Assembly (NCBI RefSeq): GCF_048066175.1
Contig: NZ_JBLTXA010000027.1
Coordinates: 1 to 64,000 of the forward strand
DNA length: 64,000 nt
DNA from: Niveispirillum fermenti
GTDB lineage: Bacteria; Pseudomonadota; Alphaproteobacteria; Azospirillales; Azospirillaceae
Direction: 5' to 3'
Shown here: positions 8,479 through 17,338 of the stretch, one piece after another
Layout of the letters: the number at the start of each line of letters is the position of its first letter
Position numbering within the stretch: position 1 is the first letter of the stretch
Notes under the pieces: model-generated
Told to the model about the DNA's origin: nothing
Seen by the model: the letters and a program-made list of their open reading frames with translations, nothing else
Databases searched by the model: none
Position numbers and translations under genes: made by a program

Positions 8479-10116
8479 ATGAAGGAAGCTGTGGATATGA
8501 TCGGTTCGCGACCAACCGCCCCGACGGCGGACCCTATGTCGTCGCTGACCATAGGGTCACTGCTCAACGCCGCCCTGGTGGGCAGTGCCGAACGGAAAAT
8601 CGTCTATCGGGATCAACCGCCGATTTCCTACCACGACCTGCGGGAGCGTGTCGGACGGCTGGCTTCCCTCTTGCGTGATCGTGGTGTCGGGCCCGGCGAT
8701 ACGGTTGCGATGCTGGACTGGGACAGTGATCGCTATCTCGCCAGCTATTTCGCCGTTCCAATGATGGGGGCGGTGCTGCAGACGGTGAATGTCCGCCTGT
8801 CCCCGGATCAGATCCGATACACGCTTCAGCAAAGCCGCGCCCGCATCCTGATTATCCATCGCGACTTCGCGCCGCTTGTCGAGGCCATCCGGCATGACCT
8901 TCCCGATGTGCGCGACCATGTTGTGATCACGGAGGGAGCCCGCGATGCCTTGCCGGGCTGGGCGGGCGGCTCTTATGAGGATCTGCTGGCGCGTTCGCGG
9001 GCTGATTTTCCGTTCGATGAGACGCTCGACGAGAACAATGTCGCGACGACCTTCTACACGACCGGCACGACGGGGCTCCCGAAGGGCGTGTGTTTCACGC
9101 ATCGCCAGCTCGTTCTGCACAGCCTGTCGGTGGCGGCGGCACTCGGCGCCGATGGCCAGATCGGCTATCGCGATGTCTATATGCCGCTCACGCCCATGTT
9201 CCATGTTCATGCATGGGGGTTTCCTTATGTCGCGACGATGCTGGGCCTGACCCAAATTTACCCGGGACGCTACGAGCCGTCTTTGATCGTCGATCTGCAC
9301 CAACGACACGGCGTTACGCTCTCACACTGCGTGCCGACAGTGCTGCGCATGGTGATGGACACTGCCGACAGCCAAGGGATCAAGTTTGACGGCTGGAAGA
9401 TGCTGATCGGGGGCTCTGTGCTTTCACCCGATCTGCTGGCGGCGGCGCAGGCTGCCGGGCTGCGGGTTCTTGCCGGCTATGGCATGTCCGAGACCGGTCC
9501 GGTTGTGAGCCTGATGCGGGCGTCGGTGCCGCCGGAGAGCGGCCATAGTGCCGCGCGCAGCGGATATCCGATCCCGCTTGTAACGGTCTCCGTTGTCGAT
9601 GATGCGATGCAGCCGGTTCCCCGCGATGATCGCAGCCATGGCGAACTGGTCGTGCGGTCGCCATGGCTGACGCCGGGCTATGTCGGCGATGCGACGGCCT
9701 CCGCGCAGCTATGGCATGGCGGCTGGCTGCACACCCAGGACGTCGCGACGTTGCACGAAGATGGCGCGCTTCAAATAAGGGACCGCATCAAGGATGTGAT
9801 CAAGAGCGGCGGTGAATGGATCTGTTCGCAGACACTGGAGACGCTCATCCTGGCAGAACCCGACGTCGCGCAGGTCGCCGTCGTCGGCGTTCCCCATCCG
9901 CAATGGCAGGAACGCCCCGTGGCATTCATCGTCCCGCGAGCGGGCGCCCGGCCCGACATCACGCGCATTCTGCTGACCGTCGATGCGGCCGTGGAGCGGG
10001 GCGAGATCAGTCGTTACGCCAGGCTCGATCACGTCGAGATCGTCGAGGATCTGCCGCTTACCAGCGTTGGCAAGATCGATAAGAAGGCGATCCGGGAATG
10101 GTCGCAGTTGGGATGA
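8479..10116 (+). CDS. acyl-CoA synthetase (AMP-forming ligase)
   Basis: A 545-residue member of the adenylate-forming family that would activate a carboxylic acid as its CoA thioester through an acyl-AMP. The ATP loop reads YTTGTTGLPKGVCFTH, the A5 motif GYGMSETGPV, the hinge region RDRIKDVIKSGGEWI, and the C-terminal catalytic lysine lies in LTSVGKIDKKAIREW. ATG 8479 has AGGAG upstream. The open frame back to 8266 overlaps the preceding gene and lacks similarity. The first gene-specific residues (8479-8540) are variable, so 8497 or 8536 are alternative starts. It is a medium/long-chain fatty-acid ligase-like protein. Confidence 0.9.
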   Translation: MKEAVDMIGSRPTAPTADPMSSLTIGSLLNAALVGSAERKIVYRDQPPISYHDLRERVGRLASLLRDRGVGPGDTVAMLDWDSDRYLASYFAVPMMGAVLQTVNVRLSPDQIRYTLQQSRARILIIHRDFAPLVEAIRHDLPDVRDHVVITEGARDALPGWAGGSYEDLLARSRADFPFDETLDENNVATTFYTTGTTGLPKGVCFTHRQLVLHSLSVAAALGADGQIGYRDVYMPLTPMFHVHAWGFPYVATMLGLTQIYPGRYEPSLIVDLHQRHGVTLSHCVPTVLRMVMDTADSQGIKFDGWKMLIGGSVLSPDLLAAAQAAGLRVLAGYGMSETGPVVSLMRASVPPESGHSAARSGYPIPLVTVSVVDDAMQPVPRDDRSHGELVVRSPWLTPGYVGDATASAQLWHGGWLHTQDVATLHEDGALQIRDRIKDVIKSGGEWICSQTLETLILAEPDVAQVAVVGVPHPQWQERPVAFIVPRAGARPDITRILLTVDAAVERGEISRYARLDHVEIVEDLPLTSVGKIDKKAIREWSQLG

Positions 10117-10221
10117 GCGGATTCTTCGTGATTTCTCAAAGACGCGTCGACGCTGGTACTGGTCCAAGACCAAGGCCCCGCCATATGCGCCGCCTTGTCC
10201 GGGGTAAATCGGAGCTGACAA

Positions 10222-11010
10222 ATGGATTCCGTGAGAAGCAGGCTTCCTGATCAAAAGCCATGTCTTAACGGCTGGTCGGTGATGCCGTCGCCGGTCGCGA
10301 TCGAAGCCTATGCCAAACTGGGCTGGAACAGCGTTACGATCGACATGCAACATGGCTGGTGGGACTATGCCGGTGCTGTCACCGCACTGGCCGTTCTGCA
10401 GGGGGCTGCGGTTTTTCCCTTTGTCCGCGTTCCGATAAATGAGCCCGGTGTAATCGGGCGAATGCTCGACGCGGGTGCCATCGGCATCATTTGCCCGATG
10501 ATCAACTCGGCCGAGGATGCCCGGCGCCTGGTTCGCCATGCGCTCTATCCGCCTCTTGGGGAGCGGTCATCCGGCCCGGTGCGTGGTGCGCCATTCCCGC
10601 CGCCGGACAATGACCGGCACCGCGACGCCAATCGGCACCTGATTCTTCTGCCGCAGATCGAGACCCGCGAGGCGGTGGACAATGCCCAGGCGATCATGGA
10701 CACACCGGGTATCGGCGGCATCTATGTCGGTCCCGGTGATCTGGGCCTCTCGATGGGCCTTCCCGCGATGCTTGACCGGCCGGAACCCGAGCTGCTCGGG
10801 ATATACGAAACGCTGGCGGCCGCCGCCAAGGTGAGGGGCCAGATCGCCGGTATCCACAATCACAGCGCGGATTATGCCCGGCGGATGGTGCGGCTTGGCT
10901 TTGATTTCGTCACGGTTGGCAGCGATCTCGGTCATATGTTGATGAATGGCCTGAGTGATGTCCGCCGGTTTGCGGAGGCCCCGGGCGGGACGGCCTCGTC
11001 TGCCTATTGA
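10222..11010 (+). CDS. HpcH/HpaI-family aldolase
   Basis: A 262-residue class II pyruvate aldolase-like protein that would cleave or form 2-keto-3-deoxy or 4-hydroxy-2-oxo acids with a divalent metal. The barrel motifs are WNSVTIDMQHGWWDYAGAV, RVPINEPGVIGRMLDAGAIGIICPM, LLPQIETREAVDNAQAI with the metal-ligand Glu, and GIYVGPGDLGLSMG with the metal-ligand Asp. Length is usual for 2-keto-3-deoxy-L-rhamnonate- or HpcH-type enzymes. It is the last gene of the 4.4-11.0 kb operon and ends 22 bases from the converging hydrolase gene. Confidence 0.9.
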   Translation: MDSVRSRLPDQKPCLNGWSVMPSPVAIEAYAKLGWNSVTIDMQHGWWDYAGAVTALAVLQGAAVFPFVRVPINEPGVIGRMLDAGAIGIICPMINSAEDARRLVRHALYPPLGERSSGPVRGAPFPPPDNDRHRDANRHLILLPQIETREAVDNAQAIMDTPGIGGIYVGPGDLGLSMGLPAMLDRPEPELLGIYETLAAAAKVRGQIAGIHNHSADYARRMVRLGFDFVTVGSDLGHMLMNGLSDVRRFAEAPGGTASSAY

Positions 11011-11032
11011 TGCGGGAAAGGACCGTCCCGGC

Positions 11033-12190
11033 CTAACTGCCTGTGGGCACTCCGGCCAGGAAGCCCGCCAGCATGTCGGCCAGGAGCACGGGTTGCTCCT
11101 GCTGCAGCCAATGACCGGCGCCGGCGATGAAATGCGGCGTGAGCGGCCTTGGGGTCAGGCGCGCGCACATCGCTTCGATGGCGCCGGGTGCCTGATAGGC
11201 CGCCCAGTCTCCCTCACCGGCGGCAAACAGCGTTGGACATTCGATCTGGCGACCAGCGAACAATCCAAGGCCGCGGGCCATGTCGCCGCGCATCGCACTT
11301 CGATACCACTGCATGCCACCCTGGAAGCCGGTCCGTGCAAATTCATCCGCGACAACCGCCAGATCGGCCGCGTCCAGCCATGAACATTTTCTGACCACCT
11401 CATCAGCGGGCATGTTCGCGGCGGCGATCTCCGCCATCGTCCGGTTCGTCGGCATGATGTAGTAATCGGGCATGAGGGCAAGCTGTTCTGCGCTCCACCC
11501 ACCGAGTGGGCGAGGGTGATTGCCTGACCAGTCGGCGCTCTTGTGATGATAATAGCCGCGCAGCATGTCCGACACACCCTGCGGGCATTTCCACATCTCG
11601 TGGTTGGCCTGGGGACCGGCGTAATAGAGCAGATAGTGCCGCCGTGGAACGGCAAGTGCCAGAAGCGCTGCATGGATCATGTCGTCTTCCGGCGGCGGTC
11701 CGAGGCGCGTGCCCAGCGCGGGCGCTCCAGCAAATGGGGTGCCCAGCAGCGCCAGTCGCCGGAAGAGGTCGGGGCGCACCAATGCGCAGGTGCCCGCGAC
11801 GAGCGAGCCGAAATCATGGCCGATGACGGCGTCCACACCGTTCAAGCCAAGCGCCCCCAATAGCGCGACCATGTCACCAGCAAGGTTGAGAAGGGAATAG
11901 GGCTCGATGGCATCGTCGTAAGAGACCGGATCCGGCGTGGTCCGACCATAGCCGCGCTGATCGGGTGCGATCACATGATAGCCGTGCTCCGCCAGCAGCG
12001 GCATGACCCGTCGCCAACAAAAGGCCAACTCAGGGAACCCGTGGAGCAGCAGGATGGTGCCCCTGGGGGCCGATGCGTGCCCGGCCTCCAATAGGTGCAT
12101 GTGGAGACCGTTCACATTCTCGACGATCCGAGATCTTATACCGGAGGGCAGAACAGCTGGTGACAAGGGACCGATCGCATGCATCGCCAT
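11033..12190 (-). CDS. alpha/beta hydrolase, epoxide-hydrolase-like
   Basis: A 385-residue alpha/beta-hydrolase. The oxyanion motif LLLHGFPELAFCWRR, the lid/nucleophile strand VIGHDFGS (Asp nucleophile, as in epoxide hydrolases and haloalkane dehalogenases rather than Ser esterases), and a C-terminal GAGHWLQQEQP with the catalytic His are present. The Asp nucleophile and HGFP motif favour epoxide hydrolysis. ATG 12190 was chosen because the frame continuing to 12370 has no similarity. The gene converges on the aldolase and lies downstream of the GntR gene (227 bases apart), possibly in the same transcript. Confidence 0.87.
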   Translation of the reverse strand: MAMHAIGPLSPAVLPSGIRSRIVENVNGLHMHLLEAGHASAPRGTILLLHGFPELAFCWRRVMPLLAEHGYHVIAPDQRGYGRTTPDPVSYDDAIEPYSLLNLAGDMVALLGALGLNGVDAVIGHDFGSLVAGTCALVRPDLFRRLALLGTPFAGAPALGTRLGPPPEDDMIHAALLALAVPRRHYLLYYAGPQANHEMWKCPQGVSDMLRGYYHHKSADWSGNHPRPLGGWSAEQLALMPDYYIMPTNRTMAEIAAANMPADEVVRKCSWLDAADLAVVADEFARTGFQGGMQWYRSAMRGDMARGLGLFAGRQIECPTLFAAGEGDWAAYQAPGAIEAMCARLTPRPLTPHFIAGAGHWLQQEQPVLLADMLAGFLAGVPTGS

Positions 12191-12416
12191 GGTTATCCGT
12201 TCTCGTCTTCTGCCCTTGATGTCGGCAGCTTTGTCGGTGACCAATCCAGAAGCCGGCAAGCCGATGCAGCCTATCCACAGCCAAAGCAGAACCTGCCCCG
12301 GCATATGCCCGACCGTCACCGCGCCTTCTCGATCTTCTGAATAGGCGGACAGAAGGCCGCGTTCTGTCATCTTTGTTACAAAGAGTTCGACAGCAACCGG
12401 CGGCGTGCCAGGAAAT

Positions 12417-13145
12417 TTAGAACGATATGTTCTGGAGCCAGTTCATCCCGGCGTCAGGGTGTTCGCCACGGATCAGCGCATTGAGAAAGGCGCATTCATA
12501 ATTATAGGCGGCGACAGCGGACTCAATATCGCCGCGTTTCAACGCATCGGCCAACCGGAAATAGTTTTCCATGATGACGATCCGGTGGGGAACGAGCGAG
12601 GCATATTGGGCAACGAAACTGATCCAGTGGACGACCTGCAGCCGGCGTGATGCCTCATCCAGCAACTCGGATCCGCAGAAGGCGTTGATGCGACGATGAA
12701 ACTCCAGCAAGGCCGTCACAATTCGTGCATTTGAATCCGCCGATGGCAACGGCTCCAGCGCAGCACGCGCATGGGCCAACGCCGACTGCAACGCGGGCTG
12801 TTCGCGGAGCAGCCGCGCGGCCTTACGTATCCCGATGAGCGTGAGCACGCGGAATACCTCATGCCATTCCTCCGTCTCGCCACGCGACATACCTTTGACC
12901 CGGGCACCTTTCTGCGGAAGAAGCTCGATCACGCCTTGGCCGGCAAGCAGGTGAAGGGCCTCGCGCACCGGCACCAGACCGACATCGATCTCCTTGACGA
13001 TCTTGTTGGCGTTCAGCTTTTGACCCGGCTGATAGCGGCCATTTACCAGGCCCAGCACGATCTCTCGAAGTGCGCGATCCACGCCCGCGCGACCGGTCGG
13101 TCGCGCAAGGAATGAGATCATCGTGTCCTGTTCTTGGTCCGCCAA
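12417..13145 (-). CDS. GntR-family transcriptional regulator
   Basis: A 242-residue regulator. Residues 18-85 form the GntR winged helix (ALREIVLGLVNGRYQPGQKLN, then VPVREALHLLAGQGVIELLPQKGARV). The C-terminal all-helical domain has FHRRINAFCGSELL and looks FadR/FCD-like, the class that senses carboxylic acids. The gene is divergent from the amidase at 13642 across an AT-rich region with an inverted repeat, the usual layout for self-regulation plus control of the neighbour. An internal Met at 13121 is an alternative start. Confidence 0.9.
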   Translation of the reverse strand: MADQEQDTMISFLARPTGRAGVDRALREIVLGLVNGRYQPGQKLNANKIVKEIDVGLVPVREALHLLAGQGVIELLPQKGARVKGMSRGETEEWHEVFRVLTLIGIRKAARLLREQPALQSALAHARAALEPLPSADSNARIVTALLEFHRRINAFCGSELLDEASRRLQVVHWISFVAQYASLVPHRIVIMENYFRLADALKRGDIESAVAAYNYECAFLNALIRGEHPDAGMNWLQNISF

Positions 13146-13641
13146 CGATTTCCCTTTCCACGTTTGCCTCAGATGCCGTCATAGGAGGTCGTCCGTCTTT
13201 GGGAATTTATATATACCTGCGATGAATATGTCGATATGCGCCGAAAAATTCCCTGGACAACAAAAAATTTATAAATAACCATGACGCATGGCACCAATCC
13301 ACCTGTCATGCGTAATGGGGGAGCATCGATTTTATAGAAGGCTCTGATGCCATAATCTGTGGCGAATGATCCGCAGAAGCCGTTTCACAAGGCGACGATC
13401 GAAATGCTCGGTCGCAGGTGCGCCAATTTGTGCAGCCGGGATCGCGCGCCTGATGTCGCGCCTGTCCACTCCGTGGCGGCTCGACAGATCAATGGCGGGT
13501 CACATCAGACATTGGTGGAAATGCGGGTTTTCATTGCCGGGTGAAGGGCACGGGGAACGCCTTCACCGACCCTCATGGTGCCATCTCCCGACCGGAGCAA
13601 CAGACCAGAAACACCACCGGAATTCGAGTAAAGGAACGACC
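13146..13641. promoter_or_regulatory. AT-rich divergent promoter region with a spaced inverted repeat
   Basis: This 496-base gap separates the GntR gene (minus) from the amidase (plus). The most AT-rich stretch, 13201-13290, contains inverted arms GGGAATTT (13201-13208) and AAATTCCC (13246-13253), with TATATA between them. That fits an operator for the adjacent GntR protein. Open frames between 13290 and 13641 show no protein similarity. Confidence 0.4.
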
Positions 13642-15054
13642 ATGGATCTTGATGATCTCTGCTGCGGATCGATTTCGCAAATCGCGCCGCTGATCGAAGA
13701 CAAGTCGGTCTCGCCCGTCGAGCTGACCGCCGCAATGCTTGAGCGTATCGAGCGGATCAATCCTGATCTTCATGCCTATGTGCATGTTGATGCCGCTGGG
13801 GCCTTGCGGGCGGCCGAACTGGCCCAAGCCCGGATTCTTGCCGGCGATTATCTCGGTCCGCTTCATGGCATTCCGCTTGGCATCAAAGACATTTTCGACA
13901 CGGCGACGATGGTGACCGCGTGCGGCTCCGCCCAGTTACGCGGGCGCATGCCGGAACATGACGCCCATGTCGTTGATCGCTTGAACGCGGCCGGGGCCGT
14001 CATGTTGGGCAAGCAGGCGACGGCGGAGTTTGCCTTTATTGGCTACCCGCCCCAGGTCGCGCCCGCACCTGTTAATCCGTGGGCTGCAGACAGGACGCCT
14101 GGCATGTCATCGGGGGGATCGGCGGTGGCTGTAGCGGCCTCGCTCTGCTTCGGGGCCTTCGGTTCCGACACAGGCGGCTCGATCCGATTTCCAAGTGCCG
14201 TGAATGGTATCGTTGGACTGAAGCCGACCTTCGGCCGGATCAGTCGGCGCGGCGTGCACCCATTCGCCACCACCCTTGATCATGTTGGTCCGTTCGCGCG
14301 ATCGGTGACGGATGTCGGCCTGCTTTATCAGGCCGTCGCCGGCCACGACAATGGTGATCCCTTCAGCGCGGCAGCCGAGATTGGCGATCCGTTGGCGACG
14401 ATTTCAGGGAACGTTCGCGGCCTGCGCCTCGGCATTGATGTCCGTTACCTTGAGACTTATGCCGAGCCCGAGATCGTGCAGGCGACGCTGGCTGCCGTCA
14501 CACGGCTTGAGGAGGCGGGCATGGTGGTGGTGCCCGTCGACCTCTTGAAGATACCAGAGGTTTGTCACCATTGGCTCGGGGTGGCGGGGTCCGAGGCCTT
14601 GCAGGCATATGGGCGCGAGCGGTTTCGACAAAATATCGGACTGTTTGGCAGAAACGTGCGCGAACTCATGACCGTTGGTGATCAGACAACCGTGGACGAC
14701 CTACTGCGTGCCGCGGCCGCGCGTCGTCGGACGAACACCTTATTGGACGTCGCGTTTGAACAGGCTGACTATCTGCTGCTCCCGGGTATCGGATCGCGTG
14801 TTCCGCCTCTGGCCATGTTGGCGGTGGAGCCGGAGGTTCCTGCAGAAGCGGTTGCGGCTGCCATCGCTTTCTCCGCGCCATTCAACTTCAGCGGTCATCC
14901 GACCCTGTCTCTGCCCAACGGGCTCGACCCGGAAGGACTACCCTACGGTTTGCAACTTGTTGCTCGGCCATTCGACGAAGCGGGTCTTCTCCGGGTCTCT
15001 TATGCAGCAGAGCTGAGCGCTCCTAGCTTGCCCCGTCCGCGATGCCTGAACTGA
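13642..15054 (+). CDS. amidase (amidase-signature family)
   Basis: A 470-residue amidase-signature hydrolase that would cleave a carboxamide to acid and ammonia. The Ser-cisSer-Lys catalytic machinery is visible: Lys82 in HGIPLGIKDIFDT, Ser156 in GMSSGGSAVA and Ser180 in GSDTGGSIRFP, with the standard 24-residue spacing between the serines. ATG 13642 has AAAGGA just upstream. The longer open frame from 13366 has no similarity. The tail of the gene abuts IS3 debris: homology to transposase begins about 90 bases after the stop codon. The GntR gene is its probable regulator. Confidence 0.92.
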   Translation: MDLDDLCCGSISQIAPLIEDKSVSPVELTAAMLERIERINPDLHAYVHVDAAGALRAAELAQARILAGDYLGPLHGIPLGIKDIFDTATMVTACGSAQLRGRMPEHDAHVVDRLNAAGAVMLGKQATAEFAFIGYPPQVAPAPVNPWAADRTPGMSSGGSAVAVAASLCFGAFGSDTGGSIRFPSAVNGIVGLKPTFGRISRRGVHPFATTLDHVGPFARSVTDVGLLYQAVAGHDNGDPFSAAAEIGDPLATISGNVRGLRLGIDVRYLETYAEPEIVQATLAAVTRLEEAGMVVVPVDLLKIPEVCHHWLGVAGSEALQAYGRERFRQNIGLFGRNVRELMTVGDQTTVDDLLRAAAARRRTNTLLDVAFEQADYLLLPGIGSRVPPLAMLAVEPEVPAEAVAAAIAFSAPFNFSGHPTLSLPNGLDPEGLPYGLQLVARPFDEAGLLRVSYAAELSAPSLPRPRCLN

Positions 15055-15140
15055 TGGTGTGGATGCCCCTTCACCTGGGGATGGTTGGTTTCCAGGTTAT
15101 GGTTTCCGACTGGCGTCACACTGGAGGTCATGATGGGGGC

Positions 15141-15485
15141 GACATATTTGCTGGCGATCTGGCCGAATGGCTGGAAGACAAGGGCATGGACCATGTTCGC
15201 GGTGCGCCAAACCACCCCCAGACCCAGGGAAAAATCGAACGCTGGCACCAGACCCTGAAGAACCGCATCCTGCTGGAAAACTATTTCCTGCCCGGTGACC
15301 TGGAAGCCAGAATCCAGGGTTTCGTCGACCATTACAACCACCGCCGATATCATGAAAGCATCGGCAGCCTGACGCCTGCCGACGTCTATTACGGCCGTGG
15401 CTCCGCCATCCTGGAACGGCGGGCCAAAATCAAGAAGCAAACCATCCAGCACAGGCGCTTGTGCCACCAAAGCCAAGCCGCCTAG
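15141..15485 (+). pseudogene. IS3-family transposase OrfB, C-terminal remnant
   Basis: The frame encodes the last ~115 residues of an IS3-type DDE integrase: AGDLAEWLEDKGMDHVRGAP, HPQTQGKIERWHQTLKNR (the conserved E-containing strand) and YHESIGSLTPADVYYGRG, ending at TAG 15483-15485. Everything upstream of about 15141 in this frame is unrelated, so the element lost orfA and most of orfB. The stop codon coincides with the left end of an IS701-like element, so a second transposon landed precisely at the gene's end. Confidence 0.85.
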
Positions 15486-15503
15486 CATTACAGTTGCGTA
15501 TTT
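15483..15503 (+). repeat. IS701-like left terminal inverted repeat
   Basis: TAGCATTACAGTTGCGTATT plus one T; the exact reverse complement occurs at 16896-16916. If TAG belongs to the target duplication, the true repeat is the inner 18 bases. Confidence 0.88.
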
Positions 15504-15550
15504 TTTGAAGTTCTGAATCAATGGGCGACCATGATTCGAAGGATCATGGA

Positions 15551-16759
15551 ATGTCAGGTTCGCTTGAGGACACGCTTGGTTTTTGGTCGGTTTCGTTGCG
15601 GTCTGTGAAGGACCGCATCCGGCCATTATTCACGCAGGATCGGGTTGCGGACTCGGCGGGCTTGTTCCTGGACGGGCTGTTGGGAGCAGAACAGCGCAAG
15701 ACAGGATGGATGCGGGCGGAGGCTGCGGGTGACCCTGGTCCCTGGCGGCAGCAGGCGATCCTGGGTCGTGGCCGGTGGGATGCCGATGCGCTGCGGGATA
15801 TCGTGCGTGACTATGCGCTGGAGGCGCTGGCCGATGATGACGCGGTGCTGGTGATCGACGAGACGGGTTTCCTGAAACAGGGCAAGGCGTCGTGCGGGGT
15901 GGCGCGGCAATATACGGGTTCGGCGGGCAAGATCACCAACTGCCAGATCGGTGTGTTCGCCTGTTATGTGTCCCGGCACAGCCATGCCTTCATCGACCGG
16001 GCGCTGTACCTGCCCAAGGCCTGGACCGACGATGCTTTCCGGCTGGCGTCCGCGCATGTCCCGGAGGGCACGGGCTTTGCCACCAAGCCGGCGCTGGCCA
16101 TGGCGATGATCGAGCGCGCGGTGGCGGCGCAGACACCGTTCGGCTGGGTCGCGGCCGCCAGCGTCTATGGCGTCGGCAGCCTGGAGATGCTCCTGCGCCG
16201 GCGGGGCAAGGGCTATGTGCTGGGCGTCAAGGCCGATCACCGGTTCAATTCCTGGGGCAAGCCCAGGCCAGTCGGCGGCACGGCCCAGAGCATCGCCGGG
16301 GGGCTGGAACCCAGCGACTGGCAGCGCCTCTCCTGCGGGGAGGGCACAAAGGGACCCCGCCTGCATGACTGGGCCTATCTGGAACTGGCCGACCTGGATG
16401 CCGCCGAGTATAGCGACAATCGCACCGGCCCGTGGACCCGCGGCCTGCTGGTCCGGCGGCACATCGCCGATGGCGAACTGGCCTTTTTTACCACCTGGTG
16501 CCCGGCGGGCACTGGCATCGAAACCCTGGTCCGGGTCGAAGGCCACCGCTGGGCCATCGAGGATAGTTTCGAGACCGCCAAGAACGAACTCGGCCTCGAC
16601 CATAACGAAACCCGCTCCTGGCATGGATGGCACCGGCATGTCTCGTTGGTCATGCTCGCCTTTGCCATGCTGGCAACCATCCGACATCACCTGAACCGCC
16701 AGACACCCCAAAAAACGCTCCAATGGGCGCGGCGGTGGACACCGCCGCCCCACCCCTGA
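15551..16759 (+). CDS. IS701-family DDE transposase, likely catalytically dead
   Basis: A 402-residue transposase. VLVIDETGFLKQGK carries the first catalytic Asp, and the C-terminal WAIEDSFETAKNELGLDHNE carries the Glu and its signature. The second acidic position lies in the WVAADSVYG-type motif of this family. Here the motif reads WVAAASVYGVG, with GCC (Ala) at 16157-16159 where Asp (GAC) is expected. ATG 15551 follows AAGGA at 15539-15543; an in-frame ATG at 15521 is weaker. Length is normal, so the copy looks intact apart from this one residue. The loss of the Asp is my reading from memory of the family and needs an alignment. Confidence 0.88.
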   Translation: MSGSLEDTLGFWSVSLRSVKDRIRPLFTQDRVADSAGLFLDGLLGAEQRKTGWMRAEAAGDPGPWRQQAILGRGRWDADALRDIVRDYALEALADDDAVLVIDETGFLKQGKASCGVARQYTGSAGKITNCQIGVFACYVSRHSHAFIDRALYLPKAWTDDAFRLASAHVPEGTGFATKPALAMAMIERAVAAQTPFGWVAAASVYGVGSLEMLLRRRGKGYVLGVKADHRFNSWGKPRPVGGTAQSIAGGLEPSDWQRLSCGEGTKGPRLHDWAYLELADLDAAEYSDNRTGPWTRGLLVRRHIADGELAFFTTWCPAGTGIETLVRVEGHRWAIEDSFETAKNELGLDHNETRSWHGWHRHVSLVMLAFAMLATIRHHLNRQTPQKTLQWARRWTPPPHP

Positions 16760-16895
16760 TCCGATGGTCCATGCAGGAGATCAGGCGCATCGCCACCAGG
16801 ATGGCACAGCGCTAGATCCAGCCTGCCACCATCATCGCATGGTCAATCTGGCGACGCGCCCACCAAGCACACGCAAGGGACGCCCATATCAGAAG

Positions 16896-16916
16896 AAATA
16901 CGCAACTGTAATGCTA
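16896..16916 (-). repeat. IS701-like right terminal inverted repeat
   Basis: Exact reverse complement of 15483-15503, 136 bases after the transposase stop codon. It defines the right end of the element. Confidence 0.88.
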
Positions 16917-16991
16917 ACATCATCCCGCAACGAGCCAGAGCCTCCGTTCACAAAATCAATCCACTGTCCCATTTGTTTCGACGACGGACAA

Positions 16992-17252
16992 TCCGGGGAC
17001 GCCAACGACAACCGCATGGGCTTTACCCAACGCGACGGGACACTCAGCGCGACCGCCTATGACGCGCTGAACCGCCCGGTCAGCATCACCCGTCCCGGCC
17101 TCCCCATTACCAGCCACGGGCTGGATATCCTGGACCGGGTGGTGGCGGAGAAGGCGGGGGCGGCGACGGTTCGCATCCATGTCTATGATACAGCCGGGCG
17201 CAAGCTCTCGGCCGGCGTCAGCCTATCATGCCAAGATATGGGCGTTGTGTGA
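16992..17252 (+). pseudogene. RHS/YD-repeat protein fragment
   Basis: The frame contains NRMGFTQRDGTLSATAYDALNRPVSI followed, about 50 residues on, by VYDTAGRKLS. Both YD units have the spacing and residues of RHS/YD repeats found in polymorphic-toxin and wall-associated proteins. The piece has no start, no signal and no C-terminal toxin domain, and it lies between an IS right end and an integrase, so it is debris of a much larger gene. Confidence 0.6.
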
Positions 17253-17338
17253 TGCCTTGATCACGGTTTCGGCGGTGTCGGACCGGAACCGGTGCCCATT
17301 CTCCTATTGAGCCAATTCCGGCTCAAAGGGAGGATGCC

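Larger units (their letters stand above)
15483..16916 (+). mobile_element. IS701-family insertion sequence
   Basis: A ~1.43 kb element with perfect 21-bp terminal inverted repeats (15483-15503 and 16896-16916) enclosing one transposase gene. The flanks read CTAG (15482-15485) and CTAA (16914-16917). IS701-family elements are known to duplicate a 4-bp YTAR target, so these probably are the duplication with one changed base. It sits at the end of an IS3 orfB remnant. Sequence after the right end (about 16917-16990) resembles the 3' end of an IS3 element, which supports nested insertion. Confidence 0.85.
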
